Of a stretch of 64,000 nt of DNA, positions 26,385 through 35,070 are shown in pieces. Within the stretch, counting starts at the first letter, position 1. Each line of letters begins with the position of its first letter. A program made the position numbers and the translations under genes. Under the pieces are notes generated by a model that saw only the letters and a list, made by a program, of their open reading frames with translations, was not told where the DNA came from and ran no database searches. Source of the stretch: Bacteroidota bacterium (GTDB taxonomy: Bacteria > Bacteroidota > Bacteroidia > Bacteroidales > JAAUTT01); NCBI GenBank assembly GCA_023429135.1, contig JAEYWD010000107.1, positions 49,209 through 113,208 on the forward strand. Direction: 5' to 3'.

Positions 26385-27717
26385 ACGGTTCGAGACAATT
26401 GTTGTGATACTAGCAATATTGCTTGCAGTTACTCTGCTGGCTTTCTGCTGGACAATTTTGCAGGGCAATCTGAAAGTAACATCTTTCAATCTTCTGGTGC
26501 TGTCCGCTCTCGAATGCTGGTATCTGATTTACTTTGTAAAACGCACCAACAGAAACCTGCAGCGGTTTTTTGATTCGTTCCGGAACAAAGATTCCAGCAT
26601 CAACTTTGGCGACAAAGTCATGGGTAAAAGTTTCCAGACTTTATCCGAAAGTATGAACGCAATTCTCCAGGAATACAGCAACGTACAACAGGAAAGGGAA
26701 GCCCAGTATAACTTCTTTGTAAATGCATTTCAGCAAATACCTGTAGGAATATTGGTGTATACCCAAAACGGATTAGTAAAACTCCAGAACAAAGCGCTGT
26801 TGCAACTCCTCAAAATAGGCCCCTTTCACGAAATGATGAATATTAACCAGTTTCGTCCCGATTTTTACAGCTTTCTTCAAACCATGAAACCGGCGCAGAG
26901 TGATGTAATTTCGGTAACACAGGGGCAAAATATCTTAAAAATATCTGTAAGGGTAACTGATTTTATTGTCCGCACCGAATCGCTTCGTTTAGCTATCTTT
27001 CAGGATGTGACGTCCGAACTCGAATATGCTGAAATTGAATCGATGCAAAAAATGGTGCGTGTTCTAACGCATGAAATTATGAACTCTGTAAGCCCGATAA
27101 CCTTGGCTTCAGCCAGTTTAATAAGGCAATACGAAGTGTCGGAAAAGGATGGGGATCTTCAGAACCCCGAAACAATTAAAGAAAATCTTGCCGCTCTGAG
27201 TGCCATTCACAAACGCAGCAAAGGTTTAACCAATTTTGTCGAGAATTATCGTCAGATTACACGCCTGCCTCAACCTGTATTTGAAACCATAGAAGTAAAA
27301 CAGCTCTTTCAGAATCTGGAAATGCTTATGAAAGATGAATTACAATTGAAAAAAATACAGTGGACTCAGGAAATTGTGCCTGAAAATATAAGCTTACTGG
27401 CCGACGAGAAACTGCTGGAGCAGGTAATGATCAATCTGATCAAAAACTCTATTGAAGCGATTGAAGGATGTGGAAATGCTTACATACGACTGGCTGCAGT
27501 AAAATTCGGCGAACAGGTAATTATTCAGGTTGAAGACAATGGCAAGGGAATTCAGCCAGAAATTGCTGATCAGATTTTTACACCGATGTTCACTACCAAG
27601 CCCCAGGGAACCGGCATTGGGTTGAGCCTTTCGCGACAAATTATTCACATGCACCGGGGAACTATCCAGGTAAATTCAGAACCGGGGGTTAAAACCGTAA
27701 TTACTTTACGGTTTTAG
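26374..27717 (+). CDS. NtrY-like membrane sensor histidine kinase
   Basis: A 447-residue kinase. Two N-terminal membrane helices (about 8-28 and 36-54) leave almost no periplasmic sensor. A PAS-like domain follows at about 115-215 (FFVNAFQQIPVGILVYTQNG), then the phospho-acceptor His 233 (VLTHEIMNSVSPI). The ATPase domain has NLIKNSIEAI (N box), VEDNGKGI and GTGIGLSLSRQII. It overlaps the response regulator gene by 11 bp, implying translational coupling and a cognate pair. The signal is probably sensed inside the cell or in the membrane. Confidence 0.94.
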   Translation: MVFKRFETIVVILAILLAVTLLAFCWTILQGNLKVTSFNLLVLSALECWYLIYFVKRTNRNLQRFFDSFRNKDSSINFGDKVMGKSFQTLSESMNAILQEYSNVQQEREAQYNFFVNAFQQIPVGILVYTQNGLVKLQNKALLQLLKIGPFHEMMNINQFRPDFYSFLQTMKPAQSDVISVTQGQNILKISVRVTDFIVRTESLRLAIFQDVTSELEYAEIESMQKMVRVLTHEIMNSVSPITLASASLIRQYEVSEKDGDLQNPETIKENLAALSAIHKRSKGLTNFVENYRQITRLPQPVFETIEVKQLFQNLEMLMKDELQLKKIQWTQEIVPENISLLADEKLLEQVMINLIKNSIEAIEGCGNAYIRLAAVKFGEQVIIQVEDNGKGIQPEIADQIFTPMFTTKPQGTGIGLSLSRQIIHMHRGTIQVNSEPGVKTVITLRF

Positions 27718-27719
27718 GG

Positions 27720-27764
27720 ATTCTGAGTCCAACTTTTAATGAGGACTGCCTGATTTCTCAGAAT
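27720..27764. terminator. Inverted repeat between convergent genes
   Basis: Outer arms ATTCTGAG (27720-27727) and CTCAGAAT (27757-27764) enclose inner arms AGTCC/GGACT. It lies between the kinase stop and the stop of the DUF3667 gene. There is no clear T-tract, so termination is only probable. Confidence 0.5.
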
Positions 27765-28696
27765 ATAGCACTTACAATAAGTGTTACCAAAAGCATTACT
27801 GCCAATGTAAAACTATAAACAATCGTTAAAAACAGAGACTTGAAGATTGTTCGCTTCCAACTTTGTGTATATACTTTTTTGAGAGAAAGTATGAGGTAAG
27901 CCATTATCACTAAAAACAAATAGATTCCAAGGTGCCATTTCAGGATTCCCTGTAATACCCATATCGTTAAAATTATAAAAAGAATAGAGTGAAAATGAAT
28001 GGAGAAAATTAAATGCTCACTGTAATATTGTTTCCGGCGGAGGTATACCAGCCTGAGATAAATAGCAAAAACCGGCATAAGAAAAAACATCAGCCAGGAT
28101 ATGTTTTTATAAAGTTTGTGCAGGAATTCTTCCTGCGAAAAGATTCCTGCTTTTCTTTTAACCAGATTCGTGTAAACATTCCTGTTATACCAAAAAACTT
28201 CTTTTTTACGAGCCTTAAAGTATTCATCAAACAGGTGATCGTCTTCTCCATTTGTTTTTCTTATTTCTTTCAAAAGATAATGCCCCGAAGTATCTTTATC
28301 CTCTGCTAAATCTGTATTAAGCTCAAATTTGACAGTATCATCGTCCTCAGGCAAAACATTTAACCTTTCACTTATATGATTGTTAGACATAGATAGAACA
28401 ACAAAGAAGATAAAGCTTATAAAAATATAAATTCTGAGTGGTGGAACATACCTGGCCCGCTTGTTCTGATTATAGTTATTGGTAATTTCTCCTGGCTTGA
28501 AAAGTAAATCGCGCAGTGTTACGAAAATTTTTGTATCGAAATGAAATACAGATTCAAGGAGTTCTACCAGATAATGTTTTATTGGAACTTTGTGAGTGTG
28601 GTTTTCCTGTCCACAGTTGGGACAATAATTATCGGTTTCGGTAAACCTAAAATCACAATTGGGGCACGATGCCTTTTTTACTCTCTTGCGGGCCAT
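27758..28696 (-). CDS. DUF3667-type membrane protein with zinc ribbon
   Basis: A 312-residue protein. A zinc ribbon opens the chain (CPNCDFRFTETDNYCPNCGQ). The DUF3667 signature follows (DTKIFVTLRDLLFKPGEI and RARYVPPLRIYIFISFIFF), then an acidic hydrophilic loop (about 110-190) and three to four C-terminal membrane helices. The family is widespread in Bacteroidota and its function is unknown. It stands alone between convergent and same-strand neighbours. Confidence 0.85.
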   Translation of the reverse strand: MARKRVKKASCPNCDFRFTETDNYCPNCGQENHTHKVPIKHYLVELLESVFHFDTKIFVTLRDLLFKPGEITNNYNQNKRARYVPPLRIYIFISFIFFVVLSMSNNHISERLNVLPEDDDTVKFELNTDLAEDKDTSGHYLLKEIRKTNGEDDHLFDEYFKARKKEVFWYNRNVYTNLVKRKAGIFSQEEFLHKLYKNISWLMFFLMPVFAIYLRLVYLRRKQYYSEHLIFSIHFHSILFIILTIWVLQGILKWHLGIYLFLVIMAYLILSLKKVYTQSWKRTIFKSLFLTIVYSFTLAVMLLVTLIVSAIF

Positions 28697-28790
28697 GGGT
28701 TAGCAAAAAAATGCAAATATAGCCTTCGGTAAGAAGCCGGACACTAATTGTTGAAATAATTTCTTAAAAAATATAAACAGATGAAGAGAC

Positions 28791-29741
28791 CTATACTTCA
28801 AAAGCCTGGTCGTTATCAAACGATGGCCTGAAATGTTGCTGGCTTTCGGGTTCCTGCAGCCACCCACGGAAAAACCCAAGTTTATGAAAAGCATCGGTAA
28901 CCAGCTCGTACTCGTCGTGGGTAATAAGGCGGTTTAATTGTGGAATATGCCGGACTTTGGCCGTTGGAAAATATTGGGACATAAGCGAGATGTGAAGCCG
29001 CTCCGAAATTTCTTCGGCCAGATACTTTAAAACTTTCTTTGAATTTTCCACGGCATTGGGCAATACCAAGTGTCTAATGATCAGGCCCGATTCGGCTATC
29101 CCATCATCATTGATGCTAAGGGTGGAACCTTTCTGGCGGTACATTTCTTTAATAGATGCAGTTGCTACCTCCGGATAATTCCTTGCCTGGGAAAAAGCCA
29201 ATGAAAGGTCGGGATCCATATACTTAAAATCGGGCAGGTAAACATCGATAAATCCTTCCAGTGATTTCAATGTTTCAACTGTATCGTAGCCATTGGTATT
29301 GTAAACAAAAACAGGATTTATCCCATCGCTCCTGAGTTTGTTAATAATCGCCCTTACCTGTGGCACAAAATGCGATGGAGAAACAAAGCCAACAATGTTC
29401 TCGGTTTGAGCCAGTGTTTTCTTGATTTTTGAAATGATTTCATCAAAGGTCATCTCTCTTTCAATAATCGCCCCTTTGTTTCTGCTAATTTCATGGTTCT
29501 GACAAAACAAACACTGCAGGTTGCAGCGCGAAAAGAAAATGTTGCAGATTCCCTTTTTGCCCGAAATAACCGGCTCCTCGCCTTTATGGATGCAAATGGA
29601 AGAAATGTGAAAACCGGCATCACTCTTACAGTAACCCAATTCGCCAAGTAGCCGGTTCACGCCGCAGTTGCGGGGACAAAGCCGGCAATCGGACAAGGAG
29701 GTGAGATCTTCGGGTGAATATGGGAAAGTAGGGTAATTCAT
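28791..29741 (-). CDS. Radical SAM protein (PflA-like, COG1313 type)
   Basis: A 316-residue protein with the radical SAM cluster motif CNLQCLFC (C-x3-C-x2-C) near residue 72. It is preceded by a cysteine-rich segment CRLCPRNCGVNRLLGELGYC at about 19-38 that probably holds a second metal site. Later it has FVYNTNGYDTVETL and YLPDFKYMDP, typical of the pyruvate-formate-lyase-activating-like group. It should generate a 5'-deoxyadenosyl radical; its target is unknown, and no glycyl radical enzyme gene is nearby. It lies downstream of lepA on the same strand. Confidence 0.86.
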   Translation of the reverse strand: MNYPTFPYSPEDLTSLSDCRLCPRNCGVNRLLGELGYCKSDAGFHISSICIHKGEEPVISGKKGICNIFFSRCNLQCLFCQNHEISRNKGAIIEREMTFDEIISKIKKTLAQTENIVGFVSPSHFVPQVRAIINKLRSDGINPVFVYNTNGYDTVETLKSLEGFIDVYLPDFKYMDPDLSLAFSQARNYPEVATASIKEMYRQKGSTLSINDDGIAESGLIIRHLVLPNAVENSKKVLKYLAEEISERLHISLMSQYFPTAKVRHIPQLNRLITHDEYELVTDAFHKLGFFRGWLQEPESQQHFRPSFDNDQAFEV

Positions 29742-29759
29742 TTCTGATTTTCCAGGTTT

Positions 29760-29843
29760 GGCGAAGGCTCTGCCTTTGTCATATATATCCTTGCAGGCTG
29801 AGCCTGCTAAAATATCTTCGGCTGAGGTTCTACCTCAGCCGAA
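29760..29843. repeat. Three short palindromes at exact 30-bp period
   Basis: Palindrome cores GGCTCTGCC, GGCTGAGCC and GGTTCTACC start at 29766, 29796 and 29826. The third extends to a perfect 12-bp stem (TTCGGCTGAGGT / ACCTCAGCCGAA, 3-base loop) and the second to 6 bp. They lie between the lepA stop and the radical SAM start and may attenuate transcription. Confidence 0.75.
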
Positions 29844-29859
29844 CCTTATACATTCTTTG

Positions 29860-29867
29860 TACCTTTG
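29860..29867 (+). promoter_or_regulatory. Possible promoter box facing antisense into lepA
   Basis: TACCTTTG fits the Bacteroidota -7 consensus and points into the 3' end of lepA on the opposite strand. There is no clear -33 element, so this may be chance. Confidence 0.25.
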
Positions 29868-29886
29868 ACTAAAATCCTAAAACCGC

Positions 29887-31674
29887 CTAATCAAGCTTCA
29901 ACACCGCTAAAAACGCCGATTGCGGAACTTCTACGTTACCAATCTGACGCATGCGTTTTTTACCTTTTTTCTGCTTTTCGAGAAGTTTGCGCTTACGGGA
30001 GATATCACCACCATAACATTTTGCTGTAACATCCTTACGGACGGCCTTAACCGTTTCGCGGGCAATAATTTTAGCACCAATGGCTGCCTGGATGGCAATA
30101 TCGAACTGCTGGCGCGGAATGAGCTCTTTCAGTTTTTCGCAGATGCGGCGTCCAAAATCATAGGCATTGTCCTGGTGAATCAGGGCCGAAAGTGCATCAA
30201 CTATTTCTCCATTAAGAAGAATATCGAGGCGTACAAGCTTAGCAGGGCGAAAATCATTTACATGATAGTCGAATGAAGCATAACCTTTTGAAATACTCTT
30301 GAGTTTATCGTAAAAGTCGAACACAATTTCGGCCAATGGCATATCGAAAGTAAGTTCTACGCGATCGGTTGTCAGGTAAATCTGGTTTTTAAGGATGCCG
30401 CGCTTATCGATACAAAGCTTCATAATAGCGCCCACGTACTCAACCTGGGTAATTACCTGCGCAATCATGTAAGGCTCTTCAATACGGTCAATCATAGTAA
30501 TGGCAGGAAGTCCCGATGGGTTATGCACTTCAACCATTTCGTCCTTAGTGGTATAAACGTTGTACGAAACGTTAGGCACAGTGGTAATTACGTCCATATC
30601 GAACTCCCGGTCGAGGCGTTCCTGGATAATTTCCATGTGAAGCAAGCCTAAAAAGCCGCAACGGAAACCAAATCCCAGTGCAGCAGAAGACTCAGGAACA
30701 AAAGTAAGTGAGGCATCGTTGAGCTGAAGTTTTTCTATGGAATAGCGAAGTTCTTCGTAATCGTCGGCATCGGTAGGATAAATTCCGGCAAACACCATGG
30801 GCTTTACTTCGAGAAAACCAGAGATAGCTTCCTTGCAGGGATCATCAACATGAGTGATGGTGTCGCCTACCTTTACCTCACGGGCGGTTTTTATCCCCGA
30901 AATGATATAACCTACATCGCCGCATCCCAAATAATCACGGGGTTCGTATTTAAGTTTGAGTACGCCAATTTCATCAGCATGGTATTCTTTTCCGGCATTG
31001 AAGAATTTCACGTGTTCTCCGGTCCGGATGGATCCATTTACAATTTTGAAGTAAGCAACAACTCCCCGAAACTGGTTAAAAACCGAGTCGAAGATCAAGG
31101 CTTGCAGGGGAGCATCGTTATCACCTTTTGGTGCGGGGACTTTTTCGATAATATCTTCCAGAATCCTTTCAACGCCCAAACCGGTGCGGCCACTGGCTTC
31201 GATAATAGAACTGCGTTCACAGCCGATCAAATCAACAATCTGATCTTTCACAGCCTCGGGCATGGCGCTGGCCATATCCATTTTGTTGAGGATCGGGATA
31301 ATTTCGAGGTTATGGTCAATGGCCTGATATAGATTCGAAATAGTTTGAGCCTGAATACCCTGGGTAGCATCCACAATGAGCAAAGCTCCTTCGCAGGCAG
31401 CGATAGACCGGGAAACTTCATAGGAGAAGTCGACATGCCCCGGGGTATCAATCAGGTTGAGAATATAATCTTTCCCTTTGTGGGTGTGCGACATCTGGAT
31501 GGCATGGCTCTTAATAGTAATACCACGCTCCCTTTCAAGATCCATGCTATCCAGCACCTGGTCCTGAAAATCTCTTTCATTCAGAGTATTTGTCGCTTGT
31601 ATCAAGCGATCGGCCAGGGTACTCTTACCATGGTCGATGTGGGCAATGATGCAAAAATTCCGGATATGCTCCAT
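29887..31674 (-). CDS. lepA: Elongation factor 4 (LepA)
   Basis: This 595-residue translational GTPase acts on stalled ribosomes and in 30S biogenesis. The GTPase motifs are AHIDHGKSTL (G1), DTPGHVDFSYEV (G3) and LNKMDMA (G4). The later EF-G-like domains and the LepA-specific C-terminal domain (AKCYGGDISRKRKLLEKQKK, near 555) are all present. The length is normal and the ATG start is clear. A -7 promoter box lies 32 bp upstream. Confidence 0.98.
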   Translation of the reverse strand: MEHIRNFCIIAHIDHGKSTLADRLIQATNTLNERDFQDQVLDSMDLERERGITIKSHAIQMSHTHKGKDYILNLIDTPGHVDFSYEVSRSIAACEGALLIVDATQGIQAQTISNLYQAIDHNLEIIPILNKMDMASAMPEAVKDQIVDLIGCERSSIIEASGRTGLGVERILEDIIEKVPAPKGDNDAPLQALIFDSVFNQFRGVVAYFKIVNGSIRTGEHVKFFNAGKEYHADEIGVLKLKYEPRDYLGCGDVGYIISGIKTAREVKVGDTITHVDDPCKEAISGFLEVKPMVFAGIYPTDADDYEELRYSIEKLQLNDASLTFVPESSAALGFGFRCGFLGLLHMEIIQERLDREFDMDVITTVPNVSYNVYTTKDEMVEVHNPSGLPAITMIDRIEEPYMIAQVITQVEYVGAIMKLCIDKRGILKNQIYLTTDRVELTFDMPLAEIVFDFYDKLKSISKGYASFDYHVNDFRPAKLVRLDILLNGEIVDALSALIHQDNAYDFGRRICEKLKELIPRQQFDIAIQAAIGAKIIARETVKAVRKDVTAKCYGGDISRKRKLLEKQKKGKKRMRQIGNVEVPQSAFLAVLKLD

Positions 31675-31705
31675 GTAACTTTTCTTCCTTCAAAATTTTA
31701 GGCTA

Positions 31706-31713
31706 CAAAGATA
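31706..31713 (-). promoter_or_regulatory. lepA promoter -7 box
   Basis: On the minus strand this reads TATCTTTG, an exact TAnnTTTG match, giving a leader of about 25 nt before the lepA ATG. Confidence 0.6.
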
Positions 31714-31822
31714 TTTAAATTGATAATAAAGCATTACGAATTTTTTGAAGGGAAAAGAAAATTTAGCAACAGATGCTGTTAGATCCGGGGTTCAATTTCA
31801 TTACTGTATTTTTAATGATTCT

Positions 31823-31914
31823 ATAGATTATGTTCTACCTGCATCATAGATAATGTTCTATGACAACTATAGATTAAAGTCTATGGGTGTTGTAGATTAG
31901 TATCTAATGGTAAT
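31823..31914. repeat. 23-bp tandem repeat array with dyad units, 4 copies
   Basis: Units start at 31823, 31846, 31869 and 31892, each opening with ATAGAT or GTAGAT and carrying TCTA about 13 bases on. ATAGA/TCTAT arms form small hairpins within units and across junctions. The sequence differs from the 22-bp array at 21235 but the design is the same. The rest of the 31675-32074 gap holds a 14-bp hairpin at 31949-31980 (CAAAGTCTCT / AGAGACTTTG arms) and no ORF. Confidence 0.72.
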
Positions 31915-32074
31915 TACAGCTTTTATAAGTTTAATAGTCTCCACCTTTCAAAGTCTCTCTCCTTAAGGAAAGAGACTTTGCAGAGTTTGAGTATAAAACT
32001 TCGCTTTCTTTATTTTCAGGGAAAATTAAATTCTATTATTTATTATTCAGGACACATGAAAAAAATTGAAGCCC

Positions 32075-32105
32075 TTGCTTTGAAGTAAATAATAATTTAC
32101 CTTTG
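32075..32105 (+). promoter_or_regulatory. hicAB promoter
   Basis: TTG at 32075-32077 and TACCTTTG at 32098-32105 are 20 bp apart, fitting the Bacteroidota -33/-7 pattern. The start of transcription would fall about 10 bases before the hicA ATG. Confidence 0.55.
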
Positions 32106-32123
32106 AGGTTTGCTATGCTTTTA

Positions 32124-32306
32124 ATGAAATGTTCCGAATTATAAAGGTTGCTTATTAAAGATGGCTGGTACCCTGTTTCTCAAAGTGGTTCTCACGTTAA
32201 AATGAGACATGAGAAAAAGCCAGGATCAATAATATTTCCAAATCATGGGAGTCAGGAATTAGGTAAAGGACTGGAAATGAAAATAAGAAAAGATGCAGGA
32301 TTATAA
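32124..32306 (+). pseudogene. hicA: HicA-type toxin gene with in-frame stop at codon 7
   Basis: Reading from the ATG at 32124 gives M-K-C-S-E-L, a TAA at 32142-32144, then RLLIKDGWYPVSQSGSHVKM, followed by a typical HicA C-terminal half (IIFPNHGSQELGKGLEMKI, then RKDAGL and a stop). Apart from the stop codon it is a complete 60-codon HicA mRNA-interferase, with the G-S-H active-site histidine intact. The frame continues without a shift, so a single base change explains it. A TTG at 32148 could restart translation and yield 52 residues lacking half of the first helix. The hicB gene follows 11 bp later. An intact promoter precedes it. Either a dead toxin or one made at very low level. Confidence 0.82.
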
Positions 32307-32317
32307 GAAAATTGATT

Positions 32318-32710
32318 ATGAAAAGTAAGAAGATAAAAATGGTTGTTGAGAAAACTGAAACAGGGTTTTCGGCATTCTCCCAGGAATACCCAATTTTTAC
32401 AACAGGACGGACGATCCCCGAATTGGTGAATAATGCTTATGAGGCTGCAAATCTGTTTTTTGAAGATGAAAGAATTACAGTTTCACATGAGGATCTCAAA
32501 TTCGAAATCGACTTTAAACAGTTCTTTCAATATTACAATGTATTGAATTCGAAGATTTTAGCCTATAAGATAGGGATGAATCCTACCCTACTATCCCAAT
32601 ATGTAAAAGGACATAAAAAGCCTTCTGAAGCACAAACAAAAAGAATCCTGACTGGCATACAACAAATTGGAAGAGAACTTTCGGAGATCAATCTAATCTA
32701 TAAGGATTAA
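32318..32710 (+). CDS. hicB: HicB-type antitoxin with helix-turn-helix
   Basis: A 130-residue protein from the ATG at 32318. The N-terminal part (VVEKTETGFSAFSQEYPIFTTGRTIPELVNN) is the HicB partial RNase H fold. The C-terminal part (ILAYKIGMNPTLLSQYVKGHKKP) is an XRE-type helix-turn-helix. HicB neutralises HicA and represses the operon. The gene is intact although its toxin partner just upstream has a premature stop, so it may persist as a DNA-binding regulator. Confidence 0.86.
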   Translation: MKSKKIKMVVEKTETGFSAFSQEYPIFTTGRTIPELVNNAYEAANLFFEDERITVSHEDLKFEIDFKQFFQYYNVLNSKILAYKIGMNPTLLSQYVKGHKKPSEAQTKRILTGIQQIGRELSEINLIYKD

Positions 32711-32732
32711 TAGCTATCTGAAAAAAGGATTA

Positions 32733-32786
32733 AACACGAAGACAGAAAGTCACGAAGAAATATTCGTATCCTTGTGACTTCGTGTT
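32733..32786. repeat. Nested inverted repeat between convergent genes
   Basis: Arms AACACGAAG (32733-32741) and CTTCGTGTT (32778-32786) enclose a second imperfect pair AAGTCACGAAG / CTTGTGACTT. This is a REP-like sequence that may terminate both hicB and the facing lipoprotein gene. Confidence 0.6.
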
Positions 32787-32806
32787 CTAATTGTAATCCT
32801 TCCTAC

Positions 32807-33817
32807 TTATTCAAGGTTTTTGCGGTTCAGTAATATCTTTGCGTAATTACGGGCTATTTTATCATCATAATCCTGGTAAGCTTTTTTAACCCACTCCAGT
32901 GCTAAATCGGTTTTACCCAAAACTTCGTAGGCGACAGCAATATCGAGGCAAGCACGTCCGGCGGATTTGCGGTTTCCGCGACGTTCGATTTCTTTCCACT
33001 TTTCAATGGCATTTTCCCACTCGGCCATTTCAGCAGCCCGGAAAGCGGCCTGGAATTGATGTTTGGTGGAACCTTTGCCTTTTTTGTACATATCGCGCCG
33101 AACAGAATAATAGCCTGGCAAAAACCTGGAAACATACTCTTCACCGGCAGCATAGGCCGTATTGGGTAAAGCTTCGGGCGGAGCAACGGTGAGGCCACTG
33201 CCATTTCCGTTAAAGGTCAGGTAGCTGGTACTGCGGTATTGGTCCACAATGGTCTTATTGCGGGGATCGTAAAGCCTCCAGTAGCAAAGCACATTCATGC
33301 GTACCTGATTGGGCATGGCTGCATTGGGTTTCCCTCCATTCATTACCGCTACCACTTTTTCGGTTACTGCCGTGGCCACCAGGTCCGAATTCGAGTCGAA
33401 AGTTTCCAAAACAAGCAATGCATCTACTTTCTCGGTCTTACATACGGTTTCAACAACCTTCCAGTCGAGCAATTCAGGTACATCCCGTGTTCCGGTGCCA
33501 TAAAAATGCGATTTGGCCGGTATAATAACATTTATGCCCATTCTTCCATTGAGTCGGTCGTAAACTGCCCGTAAGCACTCGTCGGAAGCCCGTTTATCCG
33601 AGCCGGCAATTTCGCCAGTAAATATCGATTCAACAGTTTTCTTTTGTTTGTCGTCGGGTTTAGTAAGAGAACGGTTCACAACCGCTATGTAATGAACATC
33701 TTCGGGCAAATAAACTGCCGGGTTTAAGGGATAATTCAGTTTAACAAATCCATACTTGCTGCAGCTTGCTGCTATTAACCCTAATAATACAACATAAATA
33801 CACACTCTTCTCACCAT
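32807..33817 (-). CDS. DUF6340-like lipoprotein with C-terminal TPR
   Basis: A 336-residue protein with a lipoprotein signal (MVRRVCIYVVLLGLIAASC, Cys 19). The middle part (HYIAVVNRSLTKPDDK; VDALLVLETFDSNSDL; MNVLCYWRLYDP) matches the Bacteroidota family of DUF6340 surface or periplasmic lipoproteins. Tetratricopeptide-like helices close the chain (AEWENAIEKWKEIERRG; DLALEWVKKAYQDY). The function is unknown. Confidence 0.75.
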   Translation of the reverse strand: MVRRVCIYVVLLGLIAASCSKYGFVKLNYPLNPAVYLPEDVHYIAVVNRSLTKPDDKQKKTVESIFTGEIAGSDKRASDECLRAVYDRLNGRMGINVIIPAKSHFYGTGTRDVPELLDWKVVETVCKTEKVDALLVLETFDSNSDLVATAVTEKVVAVMNGGKPNAAMPNQVRMNVLCYWRLYDPRNKTIVDQYRSTSYLTFNGNGSGLTVAPPEALPNTAYAAGEEYVSRFLPGYYSVRRDMYKKGKGSTKHQFQAAFRAAEMAEWENAIEKWKEIERRGNRKSAGRACLDIAVAYEVLGKTDLALEWVKKAYQDYDDKIARNYAKILLNRKNLE

Positions 33818-33916
33818 AAATCAAGATATTAGGTTTTGTATTTTGCCTTTACGGTAAAAAAGAATTTAGGTTGGATAGCTAATACTCTATTTGACGAGGT
33901 ATAACAAAAAAGTAAA

Positions 33917-33944
33917 CCCGGAACACAGCACTGACTGTTCCGGG
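33917..33944 (-). terminator. Intrinsic terminator after the GH88/105 gene
   Basis: A 9-bp stem CCCGGAACA / TGTTCCGGG with a 10-base loop is followed on the minus strand by TTTACTTTTTTG, 26 bp past the stop codon at 33970. Confidence 0.82.
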
Positions 33945-33969
33945 CTATAACTCTTCTCCTGAATATCAG

Positions 33970-35028
33970 TTATTTGACAAGTGTCTTAAAGGCACATTCC
34001 ATCATAATAAAGAAGGATTGTGCTTCGGTTGAAGTTCCCGATTTATCAAAATTTGGTGAGCTGCAGGCGCCCTGTACAATTCCATATTTATCAATTTTAG
34101 CTATTGCTCCTTCTCTCATTTTATCAGCTTTAGCTTTATAATCCTTCTCTAGCCAACCGGCCTTAATGCCTGTATAAATAGAAAAAGCAAGCATTTGACC
34201 CAGGTTAGTTTCAACAAATGAGCTGCTGTCGTCTATAATATCGTGAAACAACCCATCGGGACGCATGTACTTTATACAACCATCGATTACTTCTTTACCC
34301 ATGGAAATGAGCCTCTTCCGAAGCTCCACGCTGTCGTTTGGCACCCAGTTAAGTATTTTGGCAATCCCGGCAGCAGTCCATCCGTTTCCGCCTCCCCAAA
34401 AGAGTTTGCGGGCATAATCATTTTTCGATTCATCCCACATATGGTAATACATTTTCTTTTCAGGATGCATAAGATATTTACGGAAACCTTCGAGTTGTTT
34501 CACGGCTTCTTCAAAATCGCCCATCAGCGCAAGAAACGGAGGAGCCATAAACGAGGCGTCGCTCCATACCTGTTTGGCATACGTAACATGGTGAAGAATG
34601 CCATCGCTGGTTTTAGGTGCATCCTTCTTTAAATATTGATACATTCTGTCGGCGGCTATCTTATATTTTTCCTCGCCTGTTTCTTTAAAGGCCAATAAAA
34701 CAGACTCCCCATTAGAAGCAGGATCGGTTACGCCGGGATCGGAACCCAGAATCCCTAGTCGACCTTCCTTGGTTTGTCGTACCAGGGCATCTTTGGCAAA
34801 TAATATGGCCAAATCTTTTTTCCCCGCCGCAATTAAAGCCTGGGATGCTGTTCCTTGTTCCCAGGCAGCACGCTGCATGCATAACATTGCCTGAATAGCT
34901 TTTTCGACCAGCGGATCGTTTGTTTGAGCGACATTTACAGTTATTTCATGCGGAGAGGCTTTGAAGATTTCTGCTCCCATCACCGGAATGCCAAGACCAA
35001 GTGCAGCAATAAATTTCTTTCGTTTCAT
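33970..35028 (-). CDS. Exported GH88/GH105-like unsaturated glucuronyl/galacturonyl hydrolase
   Basis: A 352-residue (alpha/alpha)6-barrel protein. Landmarks are RAAWEQGTASQAL (about 52), the catalytic-Asp region QVWSDASFMAPPFLALMGD (about 158), MYYHMWDESKND and LFWGGGNGWTAAGIA. In GH88/105 the Asp of W-x-D-x-x-F-M is the general acid-base. These enzymes remove 4,5-unsaturated uronic acids left by polysaccharide lyases. The N-terminus (MKRKKFIAALGLGIPVMGAE) looks like a signal. It lies 42 bp downstream of the LacI-type regulator on the same strand. Confidence 0.87.
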   Translation of the reverse strand: MKRKKFIAALGLGIPVMGAEIFKASPHEITVNVAQTNDPLVEKAIQAMLCMQRAAWEQGTASQALIAAGKKDLAILFAKDALVRQTKEGRLGILGSDPGVTDPASNGESVLLAFKETGEEKYKIAADRMYQYLKKDAPKTSDGILHHVTYAKQVWSDASFMAPPFLALMGDFEEAVKQLEGFRKYLMHPEKKMYYHMWDESKNDYARKLFWGGGNGWTAAGIAKILNWVPNDSVELRKRLISMGKEVIDGCIKYMRPDGLFHDIIDDSSSFVETNLGQMLAFSIYTGIKAGWLEKDYKAKADKMREGAIAKIDKYGIVQGACSSPNFDKSGTSTEAQSFFIMMECAFKTLVK

Positions 35029-35070
35029 AATTAGTAGTTAGTTAAAGTTAAATCTAAGAAATTATTTATT

